DNA from: Desulfobulbaceae bacterium
GTDB lineage: Bacteria > Bacteroidota > Ignavibacteria > Kapaibacteriales > UBA2268
NCBI GenBank assembly: GCA_018335795.1
Contig: JAGXRP010000047.1
Span: 1-64,000 of the forward strand
Direction of reading: 5' to 3'
Length of the DNA: 64,000 nt
Every line of letters begins with the position of its first letter. Positions within the stretch are counted from its first letter, which is position 1. The notes below the pieces were generated by a model. That model was not told the origin of the DNA, did no database searches, and was given only the letters and a program-made list of their open reading frames with translations. Of this stretch, positions 18,897-26,576 are shown piece after piece. Both the position numbers and the translations under genes were made by a program.

Positions 18897-19165
18897 GTAG
18901 GAAATGTATAGGAATTCTAAACCCATTTCCTATGAACATCGTTAACTATTAAATATTTATATTACTTAGAAATTGGCTTTTTAAGGAGAAGTTAAGGAAC
19001 TCTTAATACATCTCCTAAACATTTCCTTTGGTGAATTTTGACCAAATTTTTGACTTTTAGATTTCTCCTATACTTTTCCTTTACATTTCCTATACATTCC
19101 CTATACATTTCCTTACTTGTAATACTTTAGAAAATATAATACTTAGTCCGTTTTGTAGGAAAAGT
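18897..19165. repeat. Iteron-like array: thirteen 11-bp units in both orientations, candidate origin
   Basis: Units resemble ACATTTCCTAT. Direct units: CCATTTCCTAT at 18923; a pair at 19008 and 19019; five head-to-tail at 19061, 19072, 19083, 19094 and 19105. Inverted units: a pair at 18897 and 18908; a pair at 18982 and 18993; one at 19155. Units inside each cluster are exactly 11 bp apart, about one helical turn, and the inverted pair (18982-19003) faces the direct pair (19008-19029) across 4 bases. The array lies within 500 bp after the primase/helicase gene. Phased short repeats beside a replication gene are typical of iteron origins or of incompatibility/copy-control regions. This is inferred from pattern and position. 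Confidence 0.65.
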
Positions 19166-19263
19166 AAGTGTTTGTAACACAAAAAAATTTCGCATTAGTA
19201 AAACAAATTAGGTTGAAAGCCCCTTTTAGACTGATTAGTACAGCGTTTCTGGCTAATCAAATA

Positions 19264-19311
19264 AGAAACAAAAATATACGATTTGTCATAGTGAATAAAG
19301 ACAAATCGTAT
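19264..19311 (-). terminator. Perfect 12-bp inverted repeat, possible terminator of the HTH gene
   Basis: ATACGATTTGTC (19276-19287) and GACAAATCGTAT (19300-19311) are perfect complements with a 12-base spacer. On the minus strand the stem is followed by ATATTTTTGTTTC, a loose T-rich tract, 40 bases after the HTH gene stop. The AT-rich stem is weak for a terminator; an operator or recombination site is the alternative. Confidence 0.4.
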
Positions 19312-19352
19312 TGATTTCAATATTGTCCAGCATGTCTGTACAGTTTCAGGAT

Positions 19353-19661
19353 TCAATTTCCATAAATACTTCCTGTTGCGGGGAAGATCACCGCAGATTT
19401 TAGTTTAGGCTTCCGAGTGCAAATCTTGGCATGAAAATATTTATCGGGGATTCCATCTAACTGTTTTCTCAAAATGTCTTCATTAGACAAATCAAGTCCT
19501 ATTAGCCAGGATAAAATCTTAACAAAAAAATGAGGCACATAACCACCTCTTTCCATTTCTTTGACTGCACTGTCTGACACGTACATCCCAGTTTTTTCTG
19601 ATATAGTTCTCTGAGATAATTTGTTAAAACGTCTAATTGCTCTAAATTCACTTCCTGTCAT
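19353..19661 (-). CDS. XRE-like helix-turn-helix protein of the mobile module
   Basis: From the ATG at 19661 the protein has 102 residues and opens with MTGSEFRAIRRFNKLSQ, a usual start for XRE-type regulators, followed by ISEKTGMYVSDSAVKEMERG, a helix-turn-helix core. The C-terminal half is basic (KICTRKPKLKSAV). The frame extends further upstream to 19787, with another ATG at 19676, but that extension looks non-coding. Neither start has a good ribosome-binding site. It faces the excisionase/primase unit from the opposite strand, the usual arrangement for a repressor in mobile elements. Confidence 0.6.
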   Translation of the reverse strand: MTGSEFRAIRRFNKLSQRTISEKTGMYVSDSAVKEMERGGYVPHFFVKILSWLIGLDLSNEDILRKQLDGIPDKYFHAKICTRKPKLKSAVIFPATGSIYGN

Positions 19662-20173
19662 AATAACACCATTCATAAATGTATAAAATTTGAGGTCCCT
19701 GTTACCATTATCCTGAATTGTGGTTGCTGCACTCAATATTATACGACAAAAAATGAAATCTATTGCAGTTGTGATTTCAACGACCAACCTCCACCCTTAC
19801 TTTTAGGCATAGTTAAAAATATCAGGCTATATCTGAATATGGCTCGATTTGAAAAAATTCAATGTAGGGCATTTATGGAGGTCTGTAGAAAAAGTCCTTA
19901 CGATAGCACTATTAATCCGGCATTTTGTACTTTTGCATAGCATTGTGATTGTTCTTTGAGAAGAAAGTGAATGTTGGTAATGAAAACGTTCCAACTTCAT
20001 TTGGAAATTTCACTCATTTTCAACTCAACGTACTTAGCTTTTGGAAAATATTGTTGGAAATGTTTTGGTAACAAAAATAAAGCTCTTGTTACTCATTACT
20101 TTGCATTGATTTAGTCTTCTACAGTCTAATCCCTTCAGGATTAAAGCACTAATAAACCTATCTATAAAAAAAT

Positions 20174-20203
20174 CCCACGGTTAAAACCGTGGGCTATGTT
20201 TGT
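20174..20203 (-). repeat. REP-like palindrome, copy 1
   Basis: CCCACGGTT and AACCGTGGG form a perfect 9-bp stem with a 2-base loop (20174-20193). Read on the minus strand, the 16 bases leading into the stem (ACAAACATAGCCCACG, 20203-20188) are identical to the sequence at 63090-63105 on the plus strand. The stem is followed on the minus strand by ATTTTTTT, so it could also stop transcription. Confidence 0.7.
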
Positions 20204-20230
20204 CAATGTATTTTAGGATTAAAACAATAC

Positions 20231-20288
20231 AAATCCCCTTGCTCGCAAGCTCGCTTTCCTGCTTTCAAAAGGGGATTAAGGGGGATTT
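20231..20288. repeat. AAATCCCC / GGGGATTT inverted repeat
   Basis: AAATCCCCTT (20231-20240) can pair with AAGGGGATT (20269-20277) or with GGGGATTT (20281-20288). The loop holds a smaller palindromic stretch (CTTGCTCGCAAGC). It lies 20-80 bases past the end of the redoxin gene and could act as a weak terminator for it. Confidence 0.5.
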
Positions 20289-20307
20289 GATTTTTTTTTA
20301 TAGAGAA

Positions 20308-20922
20308 TTAATTTGCGTATTTGACTGAACAACCGTATGGAGTGCTTGTTTTTATGGAAATAGCTTTGCCTGCCATTCCTTCGTCAAGTGCTTTTATGAC
20401 ATAATTTTCGGCTTTGGCGTTGTCCGCAATATCTGTGGAGCGGATGCTGTCAATCGCACCTTGGTAAACAAGCTCGCCCTCGGGATTGACAATAAACATG
20501 TGTGGCGTCGTTTTAGCTTCGTACTTTTTGCCGACAGTGCCATCTTCATCAATTAAATATGCCGTCATATTTACGCCCATTTCGCTCAAGCGTTTATTTA
20601 TTTCATTATTGTCGAAATGACCTTGTTTGCCGGGTGCAGAGGAACAAATTCCCAACCAAATCACACCTTTATCGGTATATTGCTTTTGAATTTTTTGCAT
20701 ATTGCTTTCCTTGTAGTGCCTGACTACAAATGGACAATCGAAATTAATCCATTCCAAAACAACCCATTTTCCGTCGAAATTGTCTAATGAATGCATTCCA
20801 CCTTTGGAGTCCACGAGTGTGAAATTGGGAGCAGCTTTACCCAAGTCTGCTTTTTCTGCTGCCGTTGAAAACGAAATGCTTAACGTAAATAAAACAAATG
20901 CTGAAATTAATAATTTATACAT
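20308..20922 (-). CDS. Exported redoxin (AhpC/TSA-like thioredoxin-fold protein)
   Basis: A 204-residue protein with a signal peptide (residues 1-21, ending FSTAA). The thioredoxin fold begins at GKAAPNFTLVDSKGG. The usual CxxC is replaced by a single cysteine in NFDCPFVVRHY (about residues 58-68), the pattern of a known secreted thioredoxin-family branch in this phylum. A second cysteine lies in IWLGICSSAPG. The cis-proline motif is KTTPHMFIVNPEG. It probably reduces peroxides or disulfides in the periplasm. It lies 29 bases downstream of the DsbD-domain gene, so the pair forms an envelope redox operon. AAAGGG precedes the ATG. Confidence 0.88.
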   Translation of the reverse strand: MYKLLISAFVLFTLSISFSTAAEKADLGKAAPNFTLVDSKGGMHSLDNFDGKWVVLEWINFDCPFVVRHYKESNMQKIQKQYTDKGVIWLGICSSAPGKQGHFDNNEINKRLSEMGVNMTAYLIDEDGTVGKKYEAKTTPHMFIVNPEGELVYQGAIDSIRSTDIADNAKAENYVIKALDEGMAGKAISIKTSTPYGCSVKYAN

Positions 20923-20951
20923 AAAAAACCCTTTAATATTATTTAAAAAAA

Positions 20952-21803
20952 TTATTTATTAATTAACGGAATATCAATAAATATTGCCTTATTTGGCTTT
21001 CCCGCGATTATTGCTGTATCGGACACAATAAGCCCTGTCAGCCTTTCGGGATTTTTTTCCCTATATTTATCTAATTCTAATTCAAATGTAATTAAATTCC
21101 CATTATTTTTTAATTTTTGCTCGGCACCATTAATTAGATAACCCTCATTAATTGGAAAAAAGGTTAAATTTTTGAAATAAATTAATTCCTGTCCCGATAA
21201 TTCAAGAGTTAGAATATCTTCACGTACCGAAGCTATGGAATTTGCAGAGTGATTTTTCAGTGGCAATGAGGAGGAAAACTCTGCGAATTGGGGCAACATT
21301 GCTATATTTAATTCGTGCATATGAGTTACATTTATCGAAAAATTCAGCTTTTTACTTCCGGTCAAACATTCTTCTTTGCATACCAAGAACTTAACGAGCG
21401 CATTAATCTTAATATTTACGGTGTCGGAATTTGGAGCTATTGTGATTGGAATCATATGCAAAACTTCTTTTTCGTAACCATAATTTGCAAATTCGTCGAA
21501 TTTGATTTTTTGTGGTATCGGGAAAAGTATGTCTGACGAATGCCAACCTTTTGGTAAATCCAATTCGACAACAGTCGGCAAACCTGCATCACCCGGATTG
21601 ACCCAGTACGTATGCCAATCTTTTTGAATTGTGAATTTGATTGCAAGCAAAAAAGTACTGCCCGGCAATGCTTTCAAATGGTCTGTGAAGAGCTCAATTT
21701 TCACCAAATCCTCAGCTTTGGGCTTTGGGTCTTTAGATAGCAGTAAAATAGGAAGAGTCGCAGCAAAGACAAAAACTAATATCGCTAATCTTATAATTTT
21801 CAT
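20952..21803 (-). CDS. Exported DsbD N-terminal-domain-like protein
   Basis: A 283-residue protein with a signal segment (residues 1-23, LAILVFVFAATLPILLL). The body resembles the periplasmic N-terminal domain of DsbD: IQKDWHTYWVNPGDAGLPT and, further on, VKFLVCKEECLTG with a CxxxC pair in the position that passes electrons in DsbD. The transmembrane and C-terminal thioredoxin domains of DsbD are absent, so this is a stand-alone domain. The redoxin gene follows at once and may be its partner. The membrane electron source must be encoded elsewhere. The exact substrate is unknown. Confidence 0.82.
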   Translation of the reverse strand: MKIIRLAILVFVFAATLPILLLSKDPKPKAEDLVKIELFTDHLKALPGSTFLLAIKFTIQKDWHTYWVNPGDAGLPTVVELDLPKGWHSSDILFPIPQKIKFDEFANYGYEKEVLHMIPITIAPNSDTVNIKINALVKFLVCKEECLTGSKKLNFSINVTHMHELNIAMLPQFAEFSSSLPLKNHSANSIASVREDILTLELSGQELIYFKNLTFFPINEGYLINGAEQKLKNNGNLITFELELDKYREKNPERLTGLIVSDTAIIAGKPNKAIFIDIPLINK

Positions 21804-21887
21804 TTCCGGAAATGATTAAATGGTACAAACTTTACATAATAATACGTATTTTTGACATTCATATTTTGTTAGACTAAGGTAATTTAT

Positions 21888-23792
21888 ATGTTGCAAGGCT
21901 ATCTGAGCATTGTTGAGAAAAGGCTAAAAGAACTGAAAAAGAAGAAACGCAAAGAATTTGCTTATCATATACCGAAATTATGGCTTGATACAGATGAAAT
22001 CGGCTCAGAAAACGTGAATCCTTTCGATTTTTATTTGAATAAAATTGAAGCTATTCGCAATTCCGAAAATCAAAGCGTGACAAATCCTCACAAGCCGATT
22101 ATTTATAATATGTTTTTGAGATATACAGCAACTTTTGACCATAATGCGGACGGTACAATCGGTATAGAGCCACTTGATACGGGCTTCAGAGAGACGGGCA
22201 CGTTCTTGAAAGGCATCGCACTACTCCCCTATATCAAGTCGCTCGGCACTACAATCATATATTTGCTTCCGGTGACTTCAATCGGAATTGACGAGAAGAA
22301 AGGAACGCTTGGGTCGCCCTACGCAATTCGCAATCCTCTGAAAATTGAAGAGACCCTAGGAGAGCCAATTTTGGACATTGACATAGAAGTGCAATTTAAA
22401 GCATTTGTCGAAGCAGTTCATATGGCTGGAATTAAGTTGGTCACAGAATTTGTGTTCAGGACTGCGTCTGTGGATAGCGACCTATCGCTCGAGCATCCTG
22501 ATTGGTTCTATTGGATAAGCGATAAAATCAACAACAGAGCAAAAGATGTCAAAAATGAGAAGCAATACGGTCCGCCAATTTTCAATAATCACGAACTTGC
22601 AACGATTAAAAATAAAATTGAATCCGGCGACTTAAAGCATTTACCGCCACCGCACCAAGTTTTCAAGGATATGTTCACCGAAACACCCAAGAAAGTCGCA
22701 CGCGTAGAAACAAAGATTCGCGGGCTACTCAACAAAAAGATTGAAGTGCGGATTCCGTGTGCATTTGCGGATTGGCCCCCCGACGATGTGCAGCCCGTCT
22801 GGAGCGACGTCACTTATACACGAATGTACGAGCATAGCAATTTCAATTATATCGCTTATAATACTGTGCGGATGTATGATTTGGCGTTGGCGAAGGAAAA
22901 TTACGAAGTTAAAGAACTTTGGGATTTCATAGCCAATATAATCCCCTATTGGCAACAAAATTTCGGATTGGACGGAATGATGATTGATATGGGGCATGCT
23001 CTCCCCGAAAAACTTCGCAAACGAATAATCAGTGAAGCCCGAAAAGACAAAGCCGATTTCATAATATGGGAGGAAAATTTTGTCCCGTCGAAGCAATCTG
23101 CCGACGAAGGCTATAATTGTGTTGTGGGATATTTGCCCTTCGACGCACATGTTCCAAGCAAAGTGAAAGATTTGATTAGACGATTTCAGCACAATGATTT
23201 TGCGGTTGATTTCTTTGCGACACCTGAAAATCATAATACTCCAAGAGCGGCGAGCCGATATGATGATTCGAACTTCTCGGCAATGATTTATGCACTTTGC
23301 ATGGTGCTTCCGGTGCCACAATTCATTCATTCGGGATTCGAATTGAGCGAACAAAATCCGGTAAATACGGGATTGGGATTCACAATTGAGCAAATCGAGA
23401 AATTCCCTACCGAAACGCTGCCACTATTTTCAAATATTGAGATGAATTGGCTTAATAGGCAAAATATTATTAATGCGATTAAATCCGTGAACGATTTTTA
23501 TGCAAAATATCCGGAGATTTTCTCGCAAGATTATGAATTCATGCTATTGGAGAGCTCTCCAGACATCGTCGCATTTTTGAGACGAGCAAAAAGCTGTAAT
23601 TCAGAATTGTTGTTCGTGGCTAATTTCAACCCTGAATCACCACAATCTGTGCAAATTTCCAGCATGGAAGGAAATATTCGTTTTGAAAGCTATTCCGGTC
23701 AATCATATGAAGTTGAAGATGGCAGATTGAATTTCAATTTGAATTCATTTGAGTTTGTGTTTGGCTTTTTGGAGCAAAGAAGCAAAGAATAA
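21888..23792 (+). CDS. GH13-like (alpha-amylase superfamily) enzyme
   Basis: A 634-residue cytoplasmic protein without signal peptide. A TIM-barrel layout is visible: YIKSLGTTIIYLLPVTS near 115, then VHMAGIKLVTEFVFR (region I, without the usual DxxxNH), GMMIDMGHALP with candidate nucleophile D367, FIIWEENF with candidate acid E395/E396, and ATPENHNTPRA with H449 in the place of region IV. The C-terminal 100 residues look like a beta-sandwich. The fold is clear but the conserved motifs are divergent, closer to the maltosyltransferase/GlgE side of the family than to typical amylases. The substrate is not predictable from sequence. It stands alone between divergent and unrelated genes. Confidence 0.78.
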   Translation: MLQGYLSIVEKRLKELKKKKRKEFAYHIPKLWLDTDEIGSENVNPFDFYLNKIEAIRNSENQSVTNPHKPIIYNMFLRYTATFDHNADGTIGIEPLDTGFRETGTFLKGIALLPYIKSLGTTIIYLLPVTSIGIDEKKGTLGSPYAIRNPLKIEETLGEPILDIDIEVQFKAFVEAVHMAGIKLVTEFVFRTASVDSDLSLEHPDWFYWISDKINNRAKDVKNEKQYGPPIFNNHELATIKNKIESGDLKHLPPPHQVFKDMFTETPKKVARVETKIRGLLNKKIEVRIPCAFADWPPDDVQPVWSDVTYTRMYEHSNFNYIAYNTVRMYDLALAKENYEVKELWDFIANIIPYWQQNFGLDGMMIDMGHALPEKLRKRIISEARKDKADFIIWEENFVPSKQSADEGYNCVVGYLPFDAHVPSKVKDLIRRFQHNDFAVDFFATPENHNTPRAASRYDDSNFSAMIYALCMVLPVPQFIHSGFELSEQNPVNTGLGFTIEQIEKFPTETLPLFSNIEMNWLNRQNIINAIKSVNDFYAKYPEIFSQDYEFMLLESSPDIVAFLRRAKSCNSELLFVANFNPESPQSVQISSMEGNIRFESYSGQSYEVEDGRLNFNLNSFEFVFGFLEQRSKE

Positions 23793-23885
23793 AAAAAACT
23801 TAAAAAATAATTTAGCTATTTGAAAATTTTTTATTATGTTTAATTTGCAATTATAACACAATTGTAAATTGATATTGGAGTTCCT

Positions 23886-24899
23886 ATGAAAAATTTTCTT
23901 AAATATTTCATTGTGTTAGCTATATTATTAGCAGTATTTCAGTCAAGGAGTTTTGGGCAAAACCCACCTTGTTTACCGGATTATAATAGTTTGACATTCA
24001 ATTACCAACATTTACCTTATGCACCTTATTTAACTGATGATATGCCGGAAGATGTGCGTGTCGGATATATTATGCTTGATTCGGTAGAGAAAGATTTTCC
24101 GGATATAAGGTTTTTTGCTCATAATGTTCGTCAACACGAATACGATACACTTCGCTATATAATGAAATATTTATACAAAGTAGTTGATTATAATCCTATA
24201 CTTTTTAAATTAACATCTAATTATATTTCAGCAAATACAATTATTGACCAAATACACAACACTGCGACTGCACATTCGCCCCAACCCTATCTTGAAAAAT
24301 TACTATTAGAATCCTCGATAATTGCTCATGTATTTGTTGAGGACACTTTGAATTTTATTGAAAATGATTCCGAAAATACATCTTCAATTGTAACATGTTC
24401 CATACTTGATAGTATCAAAGGAAAAGTATTGCCGGAAGCGAAAGCAATTAATCTTAATCCTCTAACAATCGAAAATACCACAAATAATTTAGAAAATTTG
24501 CCAAGTAGTTATTTGCAATTTTCATATAGACTTGAATGGGGAAGAGTTCCTGAAAATGAAGTCATTGCCTATGATGTAGTACATACAGTAGTTGATGAAG
24601 ATGGAAAAGTAATATACCCACCAATGATGATGGATTCAACAGGCAGCGGCTGGGTAAAAAAAGGTAAAGAGTATATCGTATTTCTGGACTTATATTCAAT
24701 TTGCGATGATTCAAGCTATTCATACTTAACTTTAACTCCACGCGTAAGGTCATCCGCAACCTGCAATGTTTACCCAATTGAAAACGGCTTTGTTATTGAC
24801 CCTGTGAACGAACTTGGTTTTGGCGAGAGAGTTGAAGTAAATTTATTTAAAAATTTATTGAAACAACGAATAAATGAAATTGTGACCTACGGCGATTGA
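23886..24899 (+). CDS. Exported protein of unknown function
   Basis: A 337-residue protein with a signal peptide (residues 1-24, core YFIVLAILLAVF, ending SFG before QNPPC). No repeat, T9SS tail or enzyme motif is recognised. The middle is helical and polar; the last 150 residues are beta-rich, with LPSSYLQFSYRLEWG and KGKEYIVFLDLYSICDD. It has five cysteines: C29 just after the predicted signal cleavage site, C171 (VTCSILD), C273 (SICDD), C294 and one in the signal region or nearby. A TTGGAG site precedes the ATG. The 3' end stops 3 bases short of the convergent phosphatase gene, with no terminator between them. Confidence 0.75.
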   Translation: MKNFLKYFIVLAILLAVFQSRSFGQNPPCLPDYNSLTFNYQHLPYAPYLTDDMPEDVRVGYIMLDSVEKDFPDIRFFAHNVRQHEYDTLRYIMKYLYKVVDYNPILFKLTSNYISANTIIDQIHNTATAHSPQPYLEKLLLESSIIAHVFVEDTLNFIENDSENTSSIVTCSILDSIKGKVLPEAKAINLNPLTIENTTNNLENLPSSYLQFSYRLEWGRVPENEVIAYDVVHTVVDEDGKVIYPPMMMDSTGSGWVKKGKEYIVFLDLYSICDDSSYSYLTLTPRVRSSATCNVYPIENGFVIDPVNELGFGERVEVNLFKNLLKQRINEIVTYGD

Positions 24900-24902
24900 A
24901 TG

Positions 24903-26576
24903 TTAACCTATGCATTTCAACACTATTGTTGTAATATCATCAAATTGGGGCGATTTTCCTGCAAATTTCTTTACGTCGGCTGAAATTGCTTGTGCAATAT
25001 CGAATGAATTTAGATGCTTTACTTCCTTGATGAGATTAATCAGCCTTTCTTCGCCATATTCCTCTTTTTTTTCATTGTGTGATTCGGTCACGCCGTCAGT
25101 GAACATAGTGATTAAATCCCCTCTTTCCAAAACAATATTTCCGGTGTTATAGCCAAAATCATGATCCATAAAACCCAGTATCAGCCCGCCTTCGTGCAAT
25201 TCGTGCATCGTATTGTCGGATTTAAACAAATATGGCGGATTGTGCCCTGCATTTAGGTATGTGAATTGATTATTAGTTTGGTCGAGCACACCAAAAAAGC
25301 AAGTAACAAACTTGTCGGGACTTGTGTTTTCGTAAAGCAATGAATTAATTTGATTTGCAATCGAAACGGGGGCAATTTGGTTGTGTGCAAGCACTCTCAA
25401 AGCAGCCTGAGTGTTTGCCATAATCAAAGATGCAGGAATTCCTTTCCCCGAAACATCAGCAATCGCAAGCAAAAGGCGATTTTCGTCAATTTTGATATAA
25501 TCGAAATAGTCTCCCCCAACTTGATAAGTTGGCAATGAAAAGCCGAAAATATCGAAATTCTTTGTGACTGGCGGGCTTTTAGGCAATAAATTTTTCTGAA
25601 TTTCGAGAGCAATCGAAATCTCGCTTTCAAGACGTTTTTTCTCGATTTCTTCCGTAAAAAGCCTCTCGTTTTCAAGCGCTGCCATGGCAGTATTGCCAAT
25701 AGCTTCGATGAAAATCAGATTATCGGAATTAAAAGGCTGCTCGTTCATGCGATTGCCAATCAGCAAAACCCCGATTTTGTTCCCTTGCACTTTCATTGGC
25801 GAAATGACTGCGATTTGCTTTTTGACACAGAATTGATAGGCTTCATGAGTCAAATCCGATTTTTCGATTGGGGTCGCAGTCTCGCAAACAAGCAGTTCTC
25901 GCAATAAAGATTCGGAAACTTCCAGCCCGATTCTGTCAATAATTTTGTGGAATTGCTTCTTGTCATTTTCGATAAATACAGCAAATTTGGAGACAGTTAA
26001 CTGTCCCATCACGGTCAATGAGAGCGTTTTTATAATTTCATCATGAGAGAGTAAGCTCCCGAAATCACGACTAACTTCGTACAATGCCGAAAGAAGCTGA
26101 CTACGCCGCTCTGCGACGCTCTTTTCGCGTTTGTACGAATCGAGCATAAATGAATTATTGATAGCATTTGCCGTAATCGAGGACAAGAGTTCGATATATT
26201 TTTTTTCGTCTTCGCTCAATTCATGTGGAATCAATGGGTTACTCAAACAAATTAATGCATAGAGTTTTTCTTGCTTACGAATTGGAATTACATATTTGAT
26301 GCTGTCTAATTCAGTCGAATCTATGATTGAGACGTATTTATCAGGATTGAATTTATTCATCAATTTATAAAAATCCAATGCAGTTTGTCCTTTTTGTATA
26401 ATCGGGACCAATCTGCCTGATTCGTTCGATAGTATAACGCCACTTGTGATGAGTAATTTGCCCATCAAGCTAAGTAATGAGATATTCAAAATTGAAGATT
26501 TGTCGCCACTTTCGTGGAGTTTGGCGCTAAGTTCGAGCAAAGAACTCAAATTAATAAAAGTGGAATTACCCATCAC
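24903..26576 (-). CDS. GAF-domain SpoIIE/RsbU-type PP2C serine phosphatase
   Basis: A 557-residue signalling protein. Residues 1-300 contain two GAF-like sensory regions. A helical linker (EIEKKRLESEISIALEIQKN) leads to a PP2C phosphatase domain from about 340: PTYQVGGDYFDY, IADVSGKGIPASLIMA, YLNAGHNPPYL and MFTDGVTESHN, with the metal-binding acidic residues in place. Such proteins dephosphorylate anti-sigma antagonists or similar partners. The start is GTG (overlapping the upstream stop as TAGTG) or the ATG directly after it. It is co-transcribed with a lipoprotein beta-propeller, which suggests envelope sensing, but no partner switch genes are adjacent. Confidence 0.92.
   Translation of the reverse strand: MMGNSTFINLSSLLELSAKLHESGDKSSILNISLLSLMGKLLITSGVILSNESGRLVPIIQKGQTALDFYKLMNKFNPDKYVSIIDSTELDSIKYVIPIRKQEKLYALICLSNPLIPHELSEDEKKYIELLSSITANAINNSFMLDSYKREKSVAERRSQLLSALYEVSRDFGSLLSHDEIIKTLSLTVMGQLTVSKFAVFIENDKKQFHKIIDRIGLEVSESLLRELLVCETATPIEKSDLTHEAYQFCVKKQIAVISPMKVQGNKIGVLLIGNRMNEQPFNSDNLIFIEAIGNTAMAALENERLFTEEIEKKRLESEISIALEIQKNLLPKSPPVTKNFDIFGFSLPTYQVGGDYFDYIKIDENRLLLAIADVSGKGIPASLIMANTQAALRVLAHNQIAPVSIANQINSLLYENTSPDKFVTCFFGVLDQTNNQFTYLNAGHNPPYLFKSDNTMHELHEGGLILGFMDHDFGYNTGNIVLERGDLITMFTDGVTESHNEKKEEYGEERLINLIKEVKHLNSFDIAQAISADVKKFAGKSPQFDDITTIVLKCIG

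Larger units (their letters stand above)
19662..20307. other. Gene-poor right edge of the mobile module
   Basis: About 650 bp (520 bp if the HTH frame is read from 19787) without a supported gene. The part from 19800 to 20120 shows no clear structure. Between 20127 and 20290 there are three palindromic elements: TAATCC/GGATTA (20127-20143), the REP-like hairpin at 20174 and the AAATCCCC/GGGGATTT repeat at 20231. The sequence AGGATTAAA occurs on both sides of the REP-like hairpin (20137 and 20215). No tRNA or attachment-site pair could be recognised. Confidence 0.5.

Noticed and set aside
18897-19165. CRISPR array
   Set aside because: Units are 11 bp, in both orientations, mostly without spacers, and no cas gene is near.
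19662-19787. The N-terminal extension of the HTH gene
   Set aside because: The 42 extra residues have no helix-turn-helix relation, and the ATG at 19661 gives the usual XRE start.
14869-20307. Complete prophage
   Set aside because: No terminase, capsid, portal, tail, lysis or integrase gene; only replication and regulatory genes are seen.
22725-23393. A 222-codon minus-strand frame inside the GH13-like gene
   Set aside because: Antisense shadow with no family features, cysteine- and histidine-rich in a random-looking way.
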